Positions 1 to 5,384 of a DNA stretch of 5,517 nt are shown here, piece by piece. Made by a program: the position numbers and the translations under genes. The stretch is from DATKDU01 sp035649415 (GTDB lineage: Bacteria > Planctomycetota > Planctomycetia > Pirellulales > Pirellulaceae). Every line of letters starts with the position of its first letter. The first letter of the stretch is position 1. The stretch is from positions 1-5,517 of the forward strand of contig DASRJP010000461.1 in the NCBI GenBank assembly GCA_035649415.1, written 5' to 3'. Below the pieces are notes generated by a model. That model saw nothing but the letters and a program-made list of their open reading frames with translations. It did not search any database and was not told the DNA's origin.

Positions 1-1
1 C

Positions 2-310
2 GCCAGCGGCACGACGGCCGGCGGAGTCGAGTTGAACGAAGGACCGGGACTCCCAGAGGGGGTGATCTTCGTCGGCGGCAATGCCCAGTCCGATTCCCGC
101 GCCTTGACGGTCGAGGAGGCGCTGGGCGGAAGTGCCGGGGGAGGAGGGCAGTGGGGCGCTCCGATCCTGTTTTACCCGGATGGCACCGCATCCGAGGCGT
201 ATGTCATCGTCGCCAACGATTCCCAGGAAGCTGTCCGTGTCGATCTCCGCGGCCTGACCGGCCTGGCCACGGTCAGCGATGTTTCGCTGCTGGACCAGAT
301 GCTCGAGTGA
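2..310 (+). CDS. gspH: GspH-like minor pseudopilin, C-terminal part (5' end outside window)
   Basis: This frame is open from the left edge and ends at TGA 308-310, giving 102 visible residues. The N-terminal prepilin leader and helix are missing. The end of the protein reads as a pseudopilin beta-domain: a Gly-rich loop (GGSAGGGG), then GAPILFYPDGTAS, alternating hydrophobic strands (AYVIVAND, AVRVDLRGLTG, LATVSDV) and a short tail. The 'F-x-P-D-G-[TS]-[AS]' turn followed by 'V-R-[VL]-x-L-R-G-L-T-G' is what I associate with the C-terminal domain of GspH/FimT proteins. GspH would link the pseudopilus tip (GspI/J/K) to the major pseudopilin GspG. Its position immediately before gspI fits the canonical gspG-H-I-J-K order. 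The TTG at 32 is an internal Leu codon, not a start, because the frame stays open upstream. It could instead be a generic pseudopilin of the same fold. Confidence 0.7.
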   Translation, partial: ASGTTAGGVELNEGPGLPEGVIFVGGNAQSDSRALTVEEALGGSAGGGGQWGAPILFYPDGTASEAYVIVANDSQEAVRVDLRGLTGLATVSDVSLLDQMLE

Positions 311-313
311 ATC

Positions 314-802
314 ATGCGCTTGCCGACTTCCATCTCGACCGCCATTTTCAGCCGCCGGGCGCAGCGGCTTTGCGCGCGGCCCGGTTTGTCGCTGTTGGAA
401 GTAATCCTGGCGATCGCCATCTTCGGCGCCGCGCTGGCGATCATTGGAGAGCTGGTGCGAATCGGCAATATCAACGCGGCGGCGGCACGCGACCTGACCG
501 ATGGGCAGCGGATATGCAGCAATGTGATGAACGAGATTGCCGCCGGCGTTGTTCCGCCGACGTCGATTTCCGGCGCGGCCTGCCCGGAGGACGAGACGTG
601 GACTTACTCCGTGGCGGCCGATCAAACCGACGTGACGGGACTGCTCGCCGTGACCGTGACGGTCCAGCAAGACCCGCAATTCGTCAGCCGGCCACAGTCG
701 TTCACGCTGGTGCGGTGGGTCGTCGATCCGGCCGCCCTGCCGACCGAGGAAACGACCGACGATTCGGGAAACCCAATGTCAGGAGGGCCAAGTGCGCCGT
801 AA
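314..802 (+). CDS. gspI: Type II secretion minor pseudopilin GspI
   Basis: The product has 162 residues. A 24-residue basic leader ends in R-P-G24, followed by L-S-L-L-E29-V and a hydrophobic helix to about residue 47. This is a textbook prepilin peptidase site, with cleavage after G24 and Glu at +5. The helix continues into a segment (residues 56-78, containing QRICSNVMNEIAAG) that matches the GspI pattern of Ala-rich helix then 'M-x-E-[IL]-x-x-G'. Beta strands follow (TWTYSV; LLAVTVTVQQD; SFTLVRWVVDP), then a disordered acidic/Pro/Ser tail from about residue 139. GspI is usually about 120-130 residues, so the leader and tail make this one long. C68 and C90 could pair as a disulfide after export (inference). 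The ATG lies 3 bp after the gspH stop. Only a weak GAG (305-307) serves as ribosome binding site, so translation probably depends on coupling to gspH. In the T2SS tip complex GspI is the core that binds GspJ and GspK. Confidence 0.85.
   Translation: MRLPTSISTAIFSRRAQRLCARPGLSLLEVILAIAIFGAALAIIGELVRIGNINAAAARDLTDGQRICSNVMNEIAAGVVPPTSISGAACPEDETWTYSVAADQTDVTGLLAVTVTVQQDPQFVSRPQSFTLVRWVVDPAALPTEETTDDSGNPMSGGPSAP
781..786 (+). promoter_or_regulatory. Strong ribosome binding site for gspJ
   Basis: A perfect AGGAGG sits 5 nt before GTG 792, inside the last codons of gspI. It decides the GTG start. The leader read from that GTG is a short, basic prepilin leader ending in Gly, which confirms the choice. 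Confidence 0.85.
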
Positions 803-2261
803 TCACACTGTCACGTTCGCAAGGCCGAACCGCCCGCGGGGCATGACGCTGCTGGAGCTGATCCTGGCATTGGCCCTGGCGGGACTGCTCCTGATGGCGG
901 TGTCGATGGCGCTGCACATTCACTGGAAGGCGTTCGACGTTCGCCGCGCGCGAGTCGAAGAGGCCCAACTGGCGCGGGCCCTGCTGCGCCATATCGGCGA
1001 CGACATTCGGAGCACGCTCAGGTTTGAGCAGCCTGATCTTTCCGGCCTCAACTTGACCTCGGTCGCCTCCGGAGCACTGGCAGGCGCACTCGGCGGTGGC
1101 GCTACGACCGGGGACGGCAGCGGTACCGGGGACGGCAGCGGCAATGGTGGCGGCAATTCGGACGGAACAGGCGGCGGAGGCACAGGCGGAAACGGAACTG
1201 ATTCAACCAACAATCCGTCGTCCCAGGGTTCGCCTGATTCCTCCGGCGGGCCGTCGGGAGGAAATAGCTCTGGCGGTGGCAATACGAGCGGTGCCTCAAC
1301 AACCGGCGGCAGTGGCACGAACAATTCGAGCGGCTCCGGCGGCAATTCGTCGAGCGGCGATACGTCGGGCGGAGATTCACAAGGCACGGGCGGGGAAGTA
1401 AGCGGCGATGCCAGTGCCGCTAATGGTCCGAGCGTGGTGGTCGGCCTGTACGGCACGGCGACGCAGCTTCAGTTCGACATTAGCCGCCTGCCGCGCGTGG
1501 ACCAGTACCAGGCGGCCGGTTCCGCCGATGGAATGTCGGTCGATATTCCCAGCGACATTAAGACCGTCGTTTACTTTCTTCGCTCGGACGATTCGCTGGT
1601 GGCTGACGGCGGACTAACCGGCGGCAGCGTCGAGCCGAGTTCCACCGGCACGGGCGCCGGCCTGATGCGGGCCGAAAGCGACCGGGCCGTCAGCGCCTGG
1701 GGCGAAATGAACGGTTCACCGCAGTCGCTCTACGGCGGCGCGAAGCTCCTGGCGCAGGAAGTGACATCCCTGCAATTTCAGTATTTTGACGGCGCCGAGT
1801 GGGTGACGGAATGGAATTCGGACGATCAGGGGGGACTGCCTCTGGCCATCGAGGTGCAGCTCACGATCGCCAGCTCCAGCTCGCAGGCCGCCACGGGCTC
1901 GGCCGCTGGCGGGTTTTTGGCCAGTCCGCTTTCGACCGGCGAGACGACGGGCAAGATCTATCGCATGGTGGTGCAGTTGCCGGTGGGGGGCACTACCCCC
2001 GCGGCAGAGACCACCGAGACCAGCGAGTCGATGGAGACCGGCGATGCCAGCGGAAACAGCGGCTCGAACAACTCGTCGGGATCAAACAACACAGGCAATT
2101 CGGGCAACTCGAACAGCACAAACAATACAAACAACTCGACCAACAACGGCGGCAGTCCCGGCAGTAACACGAATAACCCCGGCGGCACAGGAGGCGGCAC
2201 CAGCTCGAAAGGCAGCAACGGGAAAACAGGCTCGCCAAGTACGAAGGGGAAAACAAAGTGA
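792..2261 (+). CDS. gspJ: Type II secretion minor pseudopilin GspJ with giant Gly/Ser/Asn-rich insert and tail
   Basis: The product has 489 residues from a GTG start; gspJ overlaps gspI by 11 bp. The leader is 17 residues, ending R-P-R-G17, then M-T-L-L-E22-L-I-L-A. Prepilin peptidase would cut after G17, leaving Glu at +5 and an N-methylated Met at +1. A hydrophobic helix (18-44) continues into a charged amphipathic helix (45-80). Residues 101-212 are almost only Gly, Ser, Asn, Thr and Asp. The folded core then resumes: VVVGLYGTATQLQFDISRLPR (214-234, written here with a break after VVVGLYG), TVVYFLRSD (258-266), SLYGGAKLLAQEVTSLQFQ (from 312) and YFDGAEWVTEW (331-341). The last two, followed by GLPLAIEVQLTI, are the classic GspJ signature. 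Residues 401-489 are a Thr/Glu then Asn/Ser/Gly tail ending in Lys-rich sequence. GspJ is normally about 200 residues; removing both low-complexity parts leaves about 290. No frameshift is seen. The role is pseudopilus-tip assembly with GspI and GspK. Confidence 0.87.
   Translation: MRRNHTVTFARPNRPRGMTLLELILALALAGLLLMAVSMALHIHWKAFDVRRARVEEAQLARALLRHIGDDIRSTLRFEQPDLSGLNLTSVASGALAGALGGGATTGDGSGTGDGSGNGGGNSDGTGGGGTGGNGTDSTNNPSSQGSPDSSGGPSGGNSSGGGNTSGASTTGGSGTNNSSGSGGNSSSGDTSGGDSQGTGGEVSGDASAANGPSVVVGLYGTATQLQFDISRLPRVDQYQAAGSADGMSVDIPSDIKTVVYFLRSDDSLVADGGLTGGSVEPSSTGTGAGLMRAESDRAVSAWGEMNGSPQSLYGGAKLLAQEVTSLQFQYFDGAEWVTEWNSDDQGGLPLAIEVQLTIASSSSQAATGSAAGGFLASPLSTGETTGKIYRMVVQLPVGGTTPAAETTETSESMETGDASGNSGSNNSSGSNNTGNSGNSNSTNNTNNSTNNGGSPGSNTNNPGGTGGGTSSKGSNGKTGSPSTKGKTK
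1092..1427 (+). other. Low-complexity Gly/Ser/Asn/Thr-rich insert within GspJ
   Basis: This stretch codes for residues 101-212 of GspJ. It is dominated by Gly (GGC/GGA/GGG), Ser, Asn and Thr with scattered Asp. Motifs such as GNSSGGG, GGNSSSGD and TGDGSG recur without strict periodicity. It separates the N-terminal pilin helix from the beta-sheet core and is probably disordered. The reading frame is kept through it, so it is part of the protein and not an interruption. Confidence 0.85.
1107..1142 (+). repeat. 18-bp tandem duplication inside gspJ insert
   Basis: Two adjacent 18-bp units (1107-1124 and 1125-1142) are identical at 17 of 18 positions, differing only at the last base. Each codes for T-G-D-G-S-G. 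The unit length is a multiple of three, so copy-number change would preserve the frame. It suggests the insert grew partly by local duplication. Confidence 0.85.
1992..2258 (+). other. Asn/Ser/Gly-rich, Lys-ending C-terminal tail of GspJ
   Basis: This codes for residues 401-489 of GspJ. A Thr/Glu-rich start (TTPAAETTETSESMETGD) passes into Asn/Ser/Thr/Gly runs such as NSTNNTNNSTNNGG, then a basic end (SKGSNGKTGSPSTKGKTK). AAC/AAT-rich codons lower the local GC relative to the rest of the gene. It follows the last recognisable GspJ strand (IYRMVVQLPV) and is presumably unstructured. Confidence 0.8.
2244..2250 (+). promoter_or_regulatory. Ribosome binding site for gspK
   Basis: AAGGGGA lies 7 nt before GTG 2258 and 10 nt before ATG 2261. 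Spacing favours the GTG, and codon preference favours the ATG. The two starts differ by one residue, and both overlap the gspJ stop. Confidence 0.5.
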
Positions 2262-3766
2262 TGACCCGTCGCCGCGGCCTGGTCCTGATCATGGTGCTGA
2301 TCGTGATCGTGTTCCTCTCGCTGGGGGCTTACACGTTCACCGATCTGATGCTCACGCATCATGAATCGGCCCAATTGGCGGGGCGTCAGCTTCAGACGCG
2401 GTGCCTGGTGGATTCCGGCGTGGACTACGTCAAGCTCTTTCTGGCCAAGACCGAAGAGGAGCGAATCGATGCCGGCGGGGTGTTCGACAATGCCAGCGCC
2501 TTTCGCTGCCGCACCGTGATCGTGGACGACGACCCCAATCGCCGCGGCAGCTTTGCCGTCATTTCCCCCAATCTCGACAGCGAAGGGAATCTATCGGGCA
2601 CGCGGCACGGACTGGAGGACGAATCGACGCGCCTCAACCTGAACGTGCTGCCGACGATCGAACAGACCATTCCCGGTGCGGGCGTGACGCTGCTGATGGG
2701 TCTGCCTGGCATGACCGAGGACGTGGCCGACGCGATCCTCGACTGGCTCGACAGCGACGAAGAGGAGCGAGAACTAGGAGCGGAGACGGCCTACTACACC
2801 GGTCTGAGCCCTGCCTATGGCGCCAAGAACGGCCCGCTGGAGACGGTCGAGGAGTTGCTGCTGGTGCGCGGCGTGACGCCTGAGCTGCTCTTCGGCGGCG
2901 ACGTCAATCGCAACGGCACGATCGACGAACACGAGTCGGGCGGCGACAGCACGGCGTCGCTGGGCTGGTCTGCTTACCTGACGCTCTACAGCATGGAGAA
3001 CAACCTGCGCCCCGACGGGCAGCCGCGGATCAACCTCAACGAGAGCGACCTGGAGGCACTCAGCGAACAACTGGCCGAAGTGTTTCCCGCGGACTGGGTC
3101 ACGTTCATCCTCGCCTACCGCCTGTTTGGCCCTTCAACGAGCATGGAGGACGGGGAGCAGGGGCTGACGGGAGCGTTCGACCTGACGCAGCAGCCGCGGG
3201 GCACGTTCACCACCGTCCTTGACCTCGTGGGAGCGAAGGTCCAGGCTCGCTTCGACGGAGAAGACGAACAGGTACTCATCGCCTCGCCAATCGGGGCGGA
3301 CCTGGGCTCGATGGCACTGGGCTTTCCCCTGCTGATGGACAACGTCACGGTGAACCCTGCCAAGACCATCCCCGGCCGCATCAACATCAATCAGGCATCG
3401 GCGGCCGTCCTCTCTGGCATTCCGGGCATGGACGAGGAGATCGTCAGCTCCATCATCAGCTCGCGGGAATACGACAGCGGGGCCGACCGCCCCAACCATT
3501 TGCACGAAACCTGGATCCTCGTGGAAGGGATTGTGACGCTGGATCAAATGAAACAGCTCATGCCGTTTGTCTCCGGCGGCGGGGACGTTTTTCGGGCGCA
3601 GGTGGTGGGATATTTCCAGGGGGGGCAGGCCTCCAGCCGCGCCGAAGCTGTTTTTGACGCTACAACCACGTCGCCACGCCTATTATTCTGGAGAGATATC
3701 AGCCATCTGGGGCGAGGCTACGCCGTAGAGACGCTGGGAGTGGATTTTTCGGAGGCGAGCCAGTGA
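2258..3766 (+). CDS. gspK: Type II secretion minor pseudopilin GspK
   Basis: The product has 502 residues from GTG 2258 (501 from ATG 2261), longer than typical GspK of about 300-330. A very short leader M-M-T-R-R-R-G7 precedes L-V-L-I-M-V-L-I-V-I-V-F-L. Position +5 is Met rather than Glu, as is typical of GspK, the pseudopilin expected at the extreme tip. T2SSK hallmarks follow: DESTRLNLNVL (121-131), GLPGMTEDVADAILDWLDSD (148-167), and the YY-x-GL-x-P-x-Y-x-x-x-NGPLETVEELLLVRGVTPELL region (179-211, residues partly shown). An EF-hand-like loop (215-226) comes next, then RINLNES (257-263) and a helical segment, and then GRININQASAAVLSGIPGM (373-391), which is helix-hairpin-helix-like. A C-terminal beta region (443-497) carries AQVVGYFQ, AEAVFD and LLFWRD. 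Overlap with gspJ is 4 bp (or 1 bp if ATG is used), implying coupled translation. GspK caps the GspI-GspJ-GspK tip and helps start pseudopilus assembly. Confidence 0.92.
   Translation: MMTRRRGLVLIMVLIVIVFLSLGAYTFTDLMLTHHESAQLAGRQLQTRCLVDSGVDYVKLFLAKTEEERIDAGGVFDNASAFRCRTVIVDDDPNRRGSFAVISPNLDSEGNLSGTRHGLEDESTRLNLNVLPTIEQTIPGAGVTLLMGLPGMTEDVADAILDWLDSDEEERELGAETAYYTGLSPAYGAKNGPLETVEELLLVRGVTPELLFGGDVNRNGTIDEHESGGDSTASLGWSAYLTLYSMENNLRPDGQPRINLNESDLEALSEQLAEVFPADWVTFILAYRLFGPSTSMEDGEQGLTGAFDLTQQPRGTFTTVLDLVGAKVQARFDGEDEQVLIASPIGADLGSMALGFPLLMDNVTVNPAKTIPGRININQASAAVLSGIPGMDEEIVSSIISSREYDSGADRPNHLHETWILVEGIVTLDQMKQLMPFVSGGGDVFRAQVVGYFQGGQASSRAEAVFDATTTSPRLLFWRDISHLGRGYAVETLGVDFSEASQ
2900..2935 (+). 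other. EF-hand-like calcium-binding loop in GspK
   Basis: Codons for DVNRNGTIDEHE (GspK residues 215-226) fit the 12-residue EF-hand loop: D1, N3, N5, G6, I8, D9 and E12 are all acceptable ligand or structural positions. It sits just after the VRGVTPELLFGG segment. Calcium binding is known for GspK structures in general. That this loop binds calcium is inferred from the motif. Confidence 0.7.
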
Positions 3767-3809
3767 GGCATAGCTTGCTCGATCGACGTAAACAAAGGTG
3801 AGTCCGGTT
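3767..3809 (+). other. Short spacer between gspK and gspL
   Basis: These 43 bp are the only real gap in the operon. They contain an 8-bp palindrome TCGATCGA (3779-3786) and, at the end, the ribosome binding site of the next gene. No terminator hairpin with a T-tract and no convincing promoter boxes are visible, so read-through is expected. Confidence 0.6.
3795..3802 (+). promoter_or_regulatory. Ribosome binding site for gspL; decides ATG 3810
   Basis: AAGGTGAG lies 7 nt before ATG 3810, good Shine-Dalgarno spacing. The in-frame GTG at 3798 lies inside this element and so is unlikely to be the start. Confidence 0.65.
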
Positions 3810-5384
3810 ATGGCTCGTTTGCTGGCTATTGAATGGGATGCTTCCGAAGCCCGCGTGGCCGTCGGCCGCGCGCGGGGGTCCGGCGTTGTCGTCGAGCAGG
3901 CGTTTACCGTCCCGCTCCCCAAGCGCGGCGCGGCCGATGCACCCGCCGGAGAAAACGAAATCGGCGCCGCTATTGCCGCGGCGCTGGCGCAGCACGGCCT
4001 GTCGCGCAGCGAGGCGCTGGTGGCCGTCGGCCGCGCCAATATCGAGCTGCGGTTTCTCACCACGCCCCCCACTCCTCCCGACGAACTTCCCGACCTGGTT
4101 CGCTTCCAGGCGATGCGGCAGTTCACCACGCTGGGGGATGACTGGCCGCTCGACTTCGTGCCGCTGGAAGAAAACCGCGACGGCGGCATCAACGTGCTGG
4201 CGGCAGCTATTTCGCCGGAGCTCGTGAAACAGATTCGGGAGACCTGCACTGCCGCAGGCATCACCTGTTCGCAGCTTGTGCTGCGGCCATTCGCGACGTC
4301 ATCGCTGCTGATCGGCGACCAGGCGGACAACCGCTGCCGCATGCTGGTCGATCTGCTCAGCGATGAAGCGGACCTGACAGTGATGGCCGGGGGAAAGGTG
4401 ATTTTTCCCCGTACGATCCGCCTGCCGGAAGGGGGCGTCGGCGAAGCTCAAGGGCGAGCGTTACTGGGCGAAATTCGCCGGACGGTGATCGCGGCCCAAA
4501 ATCAGCTCGGCGGACGCAAGGTCGAGCAAGTCGTGATCTTTGGCGACCCCAGGCACCACGCCTCGCTGAAGAAGCTCCTCGAGGAGGAATTGACGCTGGA
4601 AGCTGGCGTCGAACTCGAGGACCCGTTCACCAGAGTCGAGCTGGAAGGTCAGGCGAGCCGTCACCGCCCCGACTATCCAGGAACCTTCGCGCCGCTGCTG
4701 GGGATGCTTGCCGAGGCTGCCGCCGGCCGCCCGCAGCAGGTCGATTTTTTGCACCCGCGCAGGCGACCCAAGCCGCCTAATCGACGACGGACCTATGCGC
4801 TGGCTGCAGGCGCCCTGGGCGGCGTGTTCATGTTGATCCTGTCACTGATTTGGGTGCAGTTTGCCGGACTCAACGGGCAGATCAGCGCCTTGCAAAGCGA
4901 AATCGCCAAGCAGGAAAAGATTGTGAAGGGGGGGAAGCTGACCCGCGAGCGGGCGCAAAAGGTCGACAATTTCGGTCGCGGCGACATCGTCTGGCTCGAC
5001 GAGCTGCGGCTGCTCTCGCAAAGCGCTCCTCCGGCGGAGGTGACCCAGGTCGAATTGCTCACCACTGTCGCCAACAAGACGGGGGGCGGCCAGCTCAGCA
5101 TCACGGCCGTCGCCAAAGGGGCCGAAGACATCGAAAAATGGGAGCAGTCGCTGCGCGAGAAGGAACGCATCGTGCAGCGGAGCAACGTGGTCAACGATCC
5201 CAAGCTCACCGGACTCACCTTGCGGTTCAACGAGCAAGTCGTTCTGGTGCCCGCGGACGGCGGCACCAAAGACGCGTCACAGAAGGTCCGTGCCGCCGAA
5301 GCCAAGGGGGCCCGCCCAGCGGCCAAGCCGCCGTCGCCCGCCCCGACCTCCCGCGCAACGACCAAGAAGGGAGGCAAGCCATGA
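3810..5384 (+). CDS. gspL: GspL-type assembly platform protein (PilM-like plus PilN-like fusion)
   Basis: The product has 524 residues from ATG 3810. Residues 1 to about 300 resemble the cytoplasmic PilM/GspL actin-like fold: LLAIEWDASEARVAVGRA at the N terminus, ALVAVGRANIELRFLTTPP (about 69-87), MLVDLLSDEADLTVMAGGK (178-196) and VVIFGD (241-246). The nucleotide-binding glycines expected in PilM are largely missing. VDFLHPRRR (311-319) resembles the PilN N-terminal motif. A basic stretch is followed by one membrane helix (about 328-354, with GGVFMLILSLIWVQFAGL), a short coiled coil (LNGQISALQSEIAKQEKIVK, about 354-373) and a periplasmic domain with PilN/GspL-like strands and helices (395-483). 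The orientation is cytoplasm-N, periplasm-C. A 40-residue Ala/Pro/Lys-rich tail ends the protein. In T2SS, GspL recruits the ATPase GspE through its cytoplasmic half and pairs with GspM through its periplasmic half. The last codons overlap the next gene as ATGA (4 bp). It could equally be called a PilM family protein. Confidence 0.83.
   Translation: MARLLAIEWDASEARVAVGRARGSGVVVEQAFTVPLPKRGAADAPAGENEIGAAIAAALAQHGLSRSEALVAVGRANIELRFLTTPPTPPDELPDLVRFQAMRQFTTLGDDWPLDFVPLEENRDGGINVLAAAISPELVKQIRETCTAAGITCSQLVLRPFATSSLLIGDQADNRCRMLVDLLSDEADLTVMAGGKVIFPRTIRLPEGGVGEAQGRALLGEIRRTVIAAQNQLGGRKVEQVVIFGDPRHHASLKKLLEEELTLEAGVELEDPFTRVELEGQASRHRPDYPGTFAPLLGMLAEAAAGRPQQVDFLHPRRRPKPPNRRRTYALAAGALGGVFMLILSLIWVQFAGLNGQISALQSEIAKQEKIVKGGKLTRERAQKVDNFGRGDIVWLDELRLLSQSAPPAEVTQVELLTTVANKTGGGQLSITAVAKGAEDIEKWEQSLREKERIVQRSNVVNDPKLTGLTLRFNEQVVLVPADGGTKDASQKVRAAEAKGARPAAKPPSPAPTSRATTKKGGKP
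5367..5374 (+). promoter_or_regulatory. Strong ribosome binding site for the gspM-like gene
   Basis: AAGGGAGG lies 6 nt before ATG 5381, within the last codons of gspL. It supports the overlapping ATGA start. Confidence 0.8.

Noticed and set aside
151..846. 231-codon forward frame overlapping gspH, gspI and the start of gspJ
   Set aside because: The product is Arg-rich with no hydrophobic or domain structure. It is out of frame with three genes that have clear pseudopilin signatures.
1092..1427. RTX-type calcium repeats or a CRISPR/minisatellite array in the Gly-rich region
   Set aside because: There is no repeating nine-residue GGxGxDxxx pattern and no regular DNA repeat-spacer layout. Only one two-copy 18-bp tandem repeat is present.
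920..1456. 178-codon reverse-strand frame coding for a Pro-rich protein
   Set aside because: It is the antisense image of the Gly-rich insert of gspJ (GGN codons read as CCN, Pro). It lies wholly under a well-supported gene.
3798..3800. GTG as the gspL start
   Set aside because: It lies within the AAGGTGAG ribosome binding site of ATG 3810 and has no well-placed Shine-Dalgarno of its own.
3767..3809. Terminator or promoter in the gspK-gspL gap
   Set aside because: The only palindrome is 8 bp with no loop and no following T-run. No clear -35/-10 pair fits in the 43 bp.
3683..4342. 219-codon reverse-strand frame across the gspK-gspL junction
   Set aside because: Its Ser/Ala/Arg-rich product has no family features, and it runs antisense to two recognised genes. 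GC-rich codon bias makes such open frames common.
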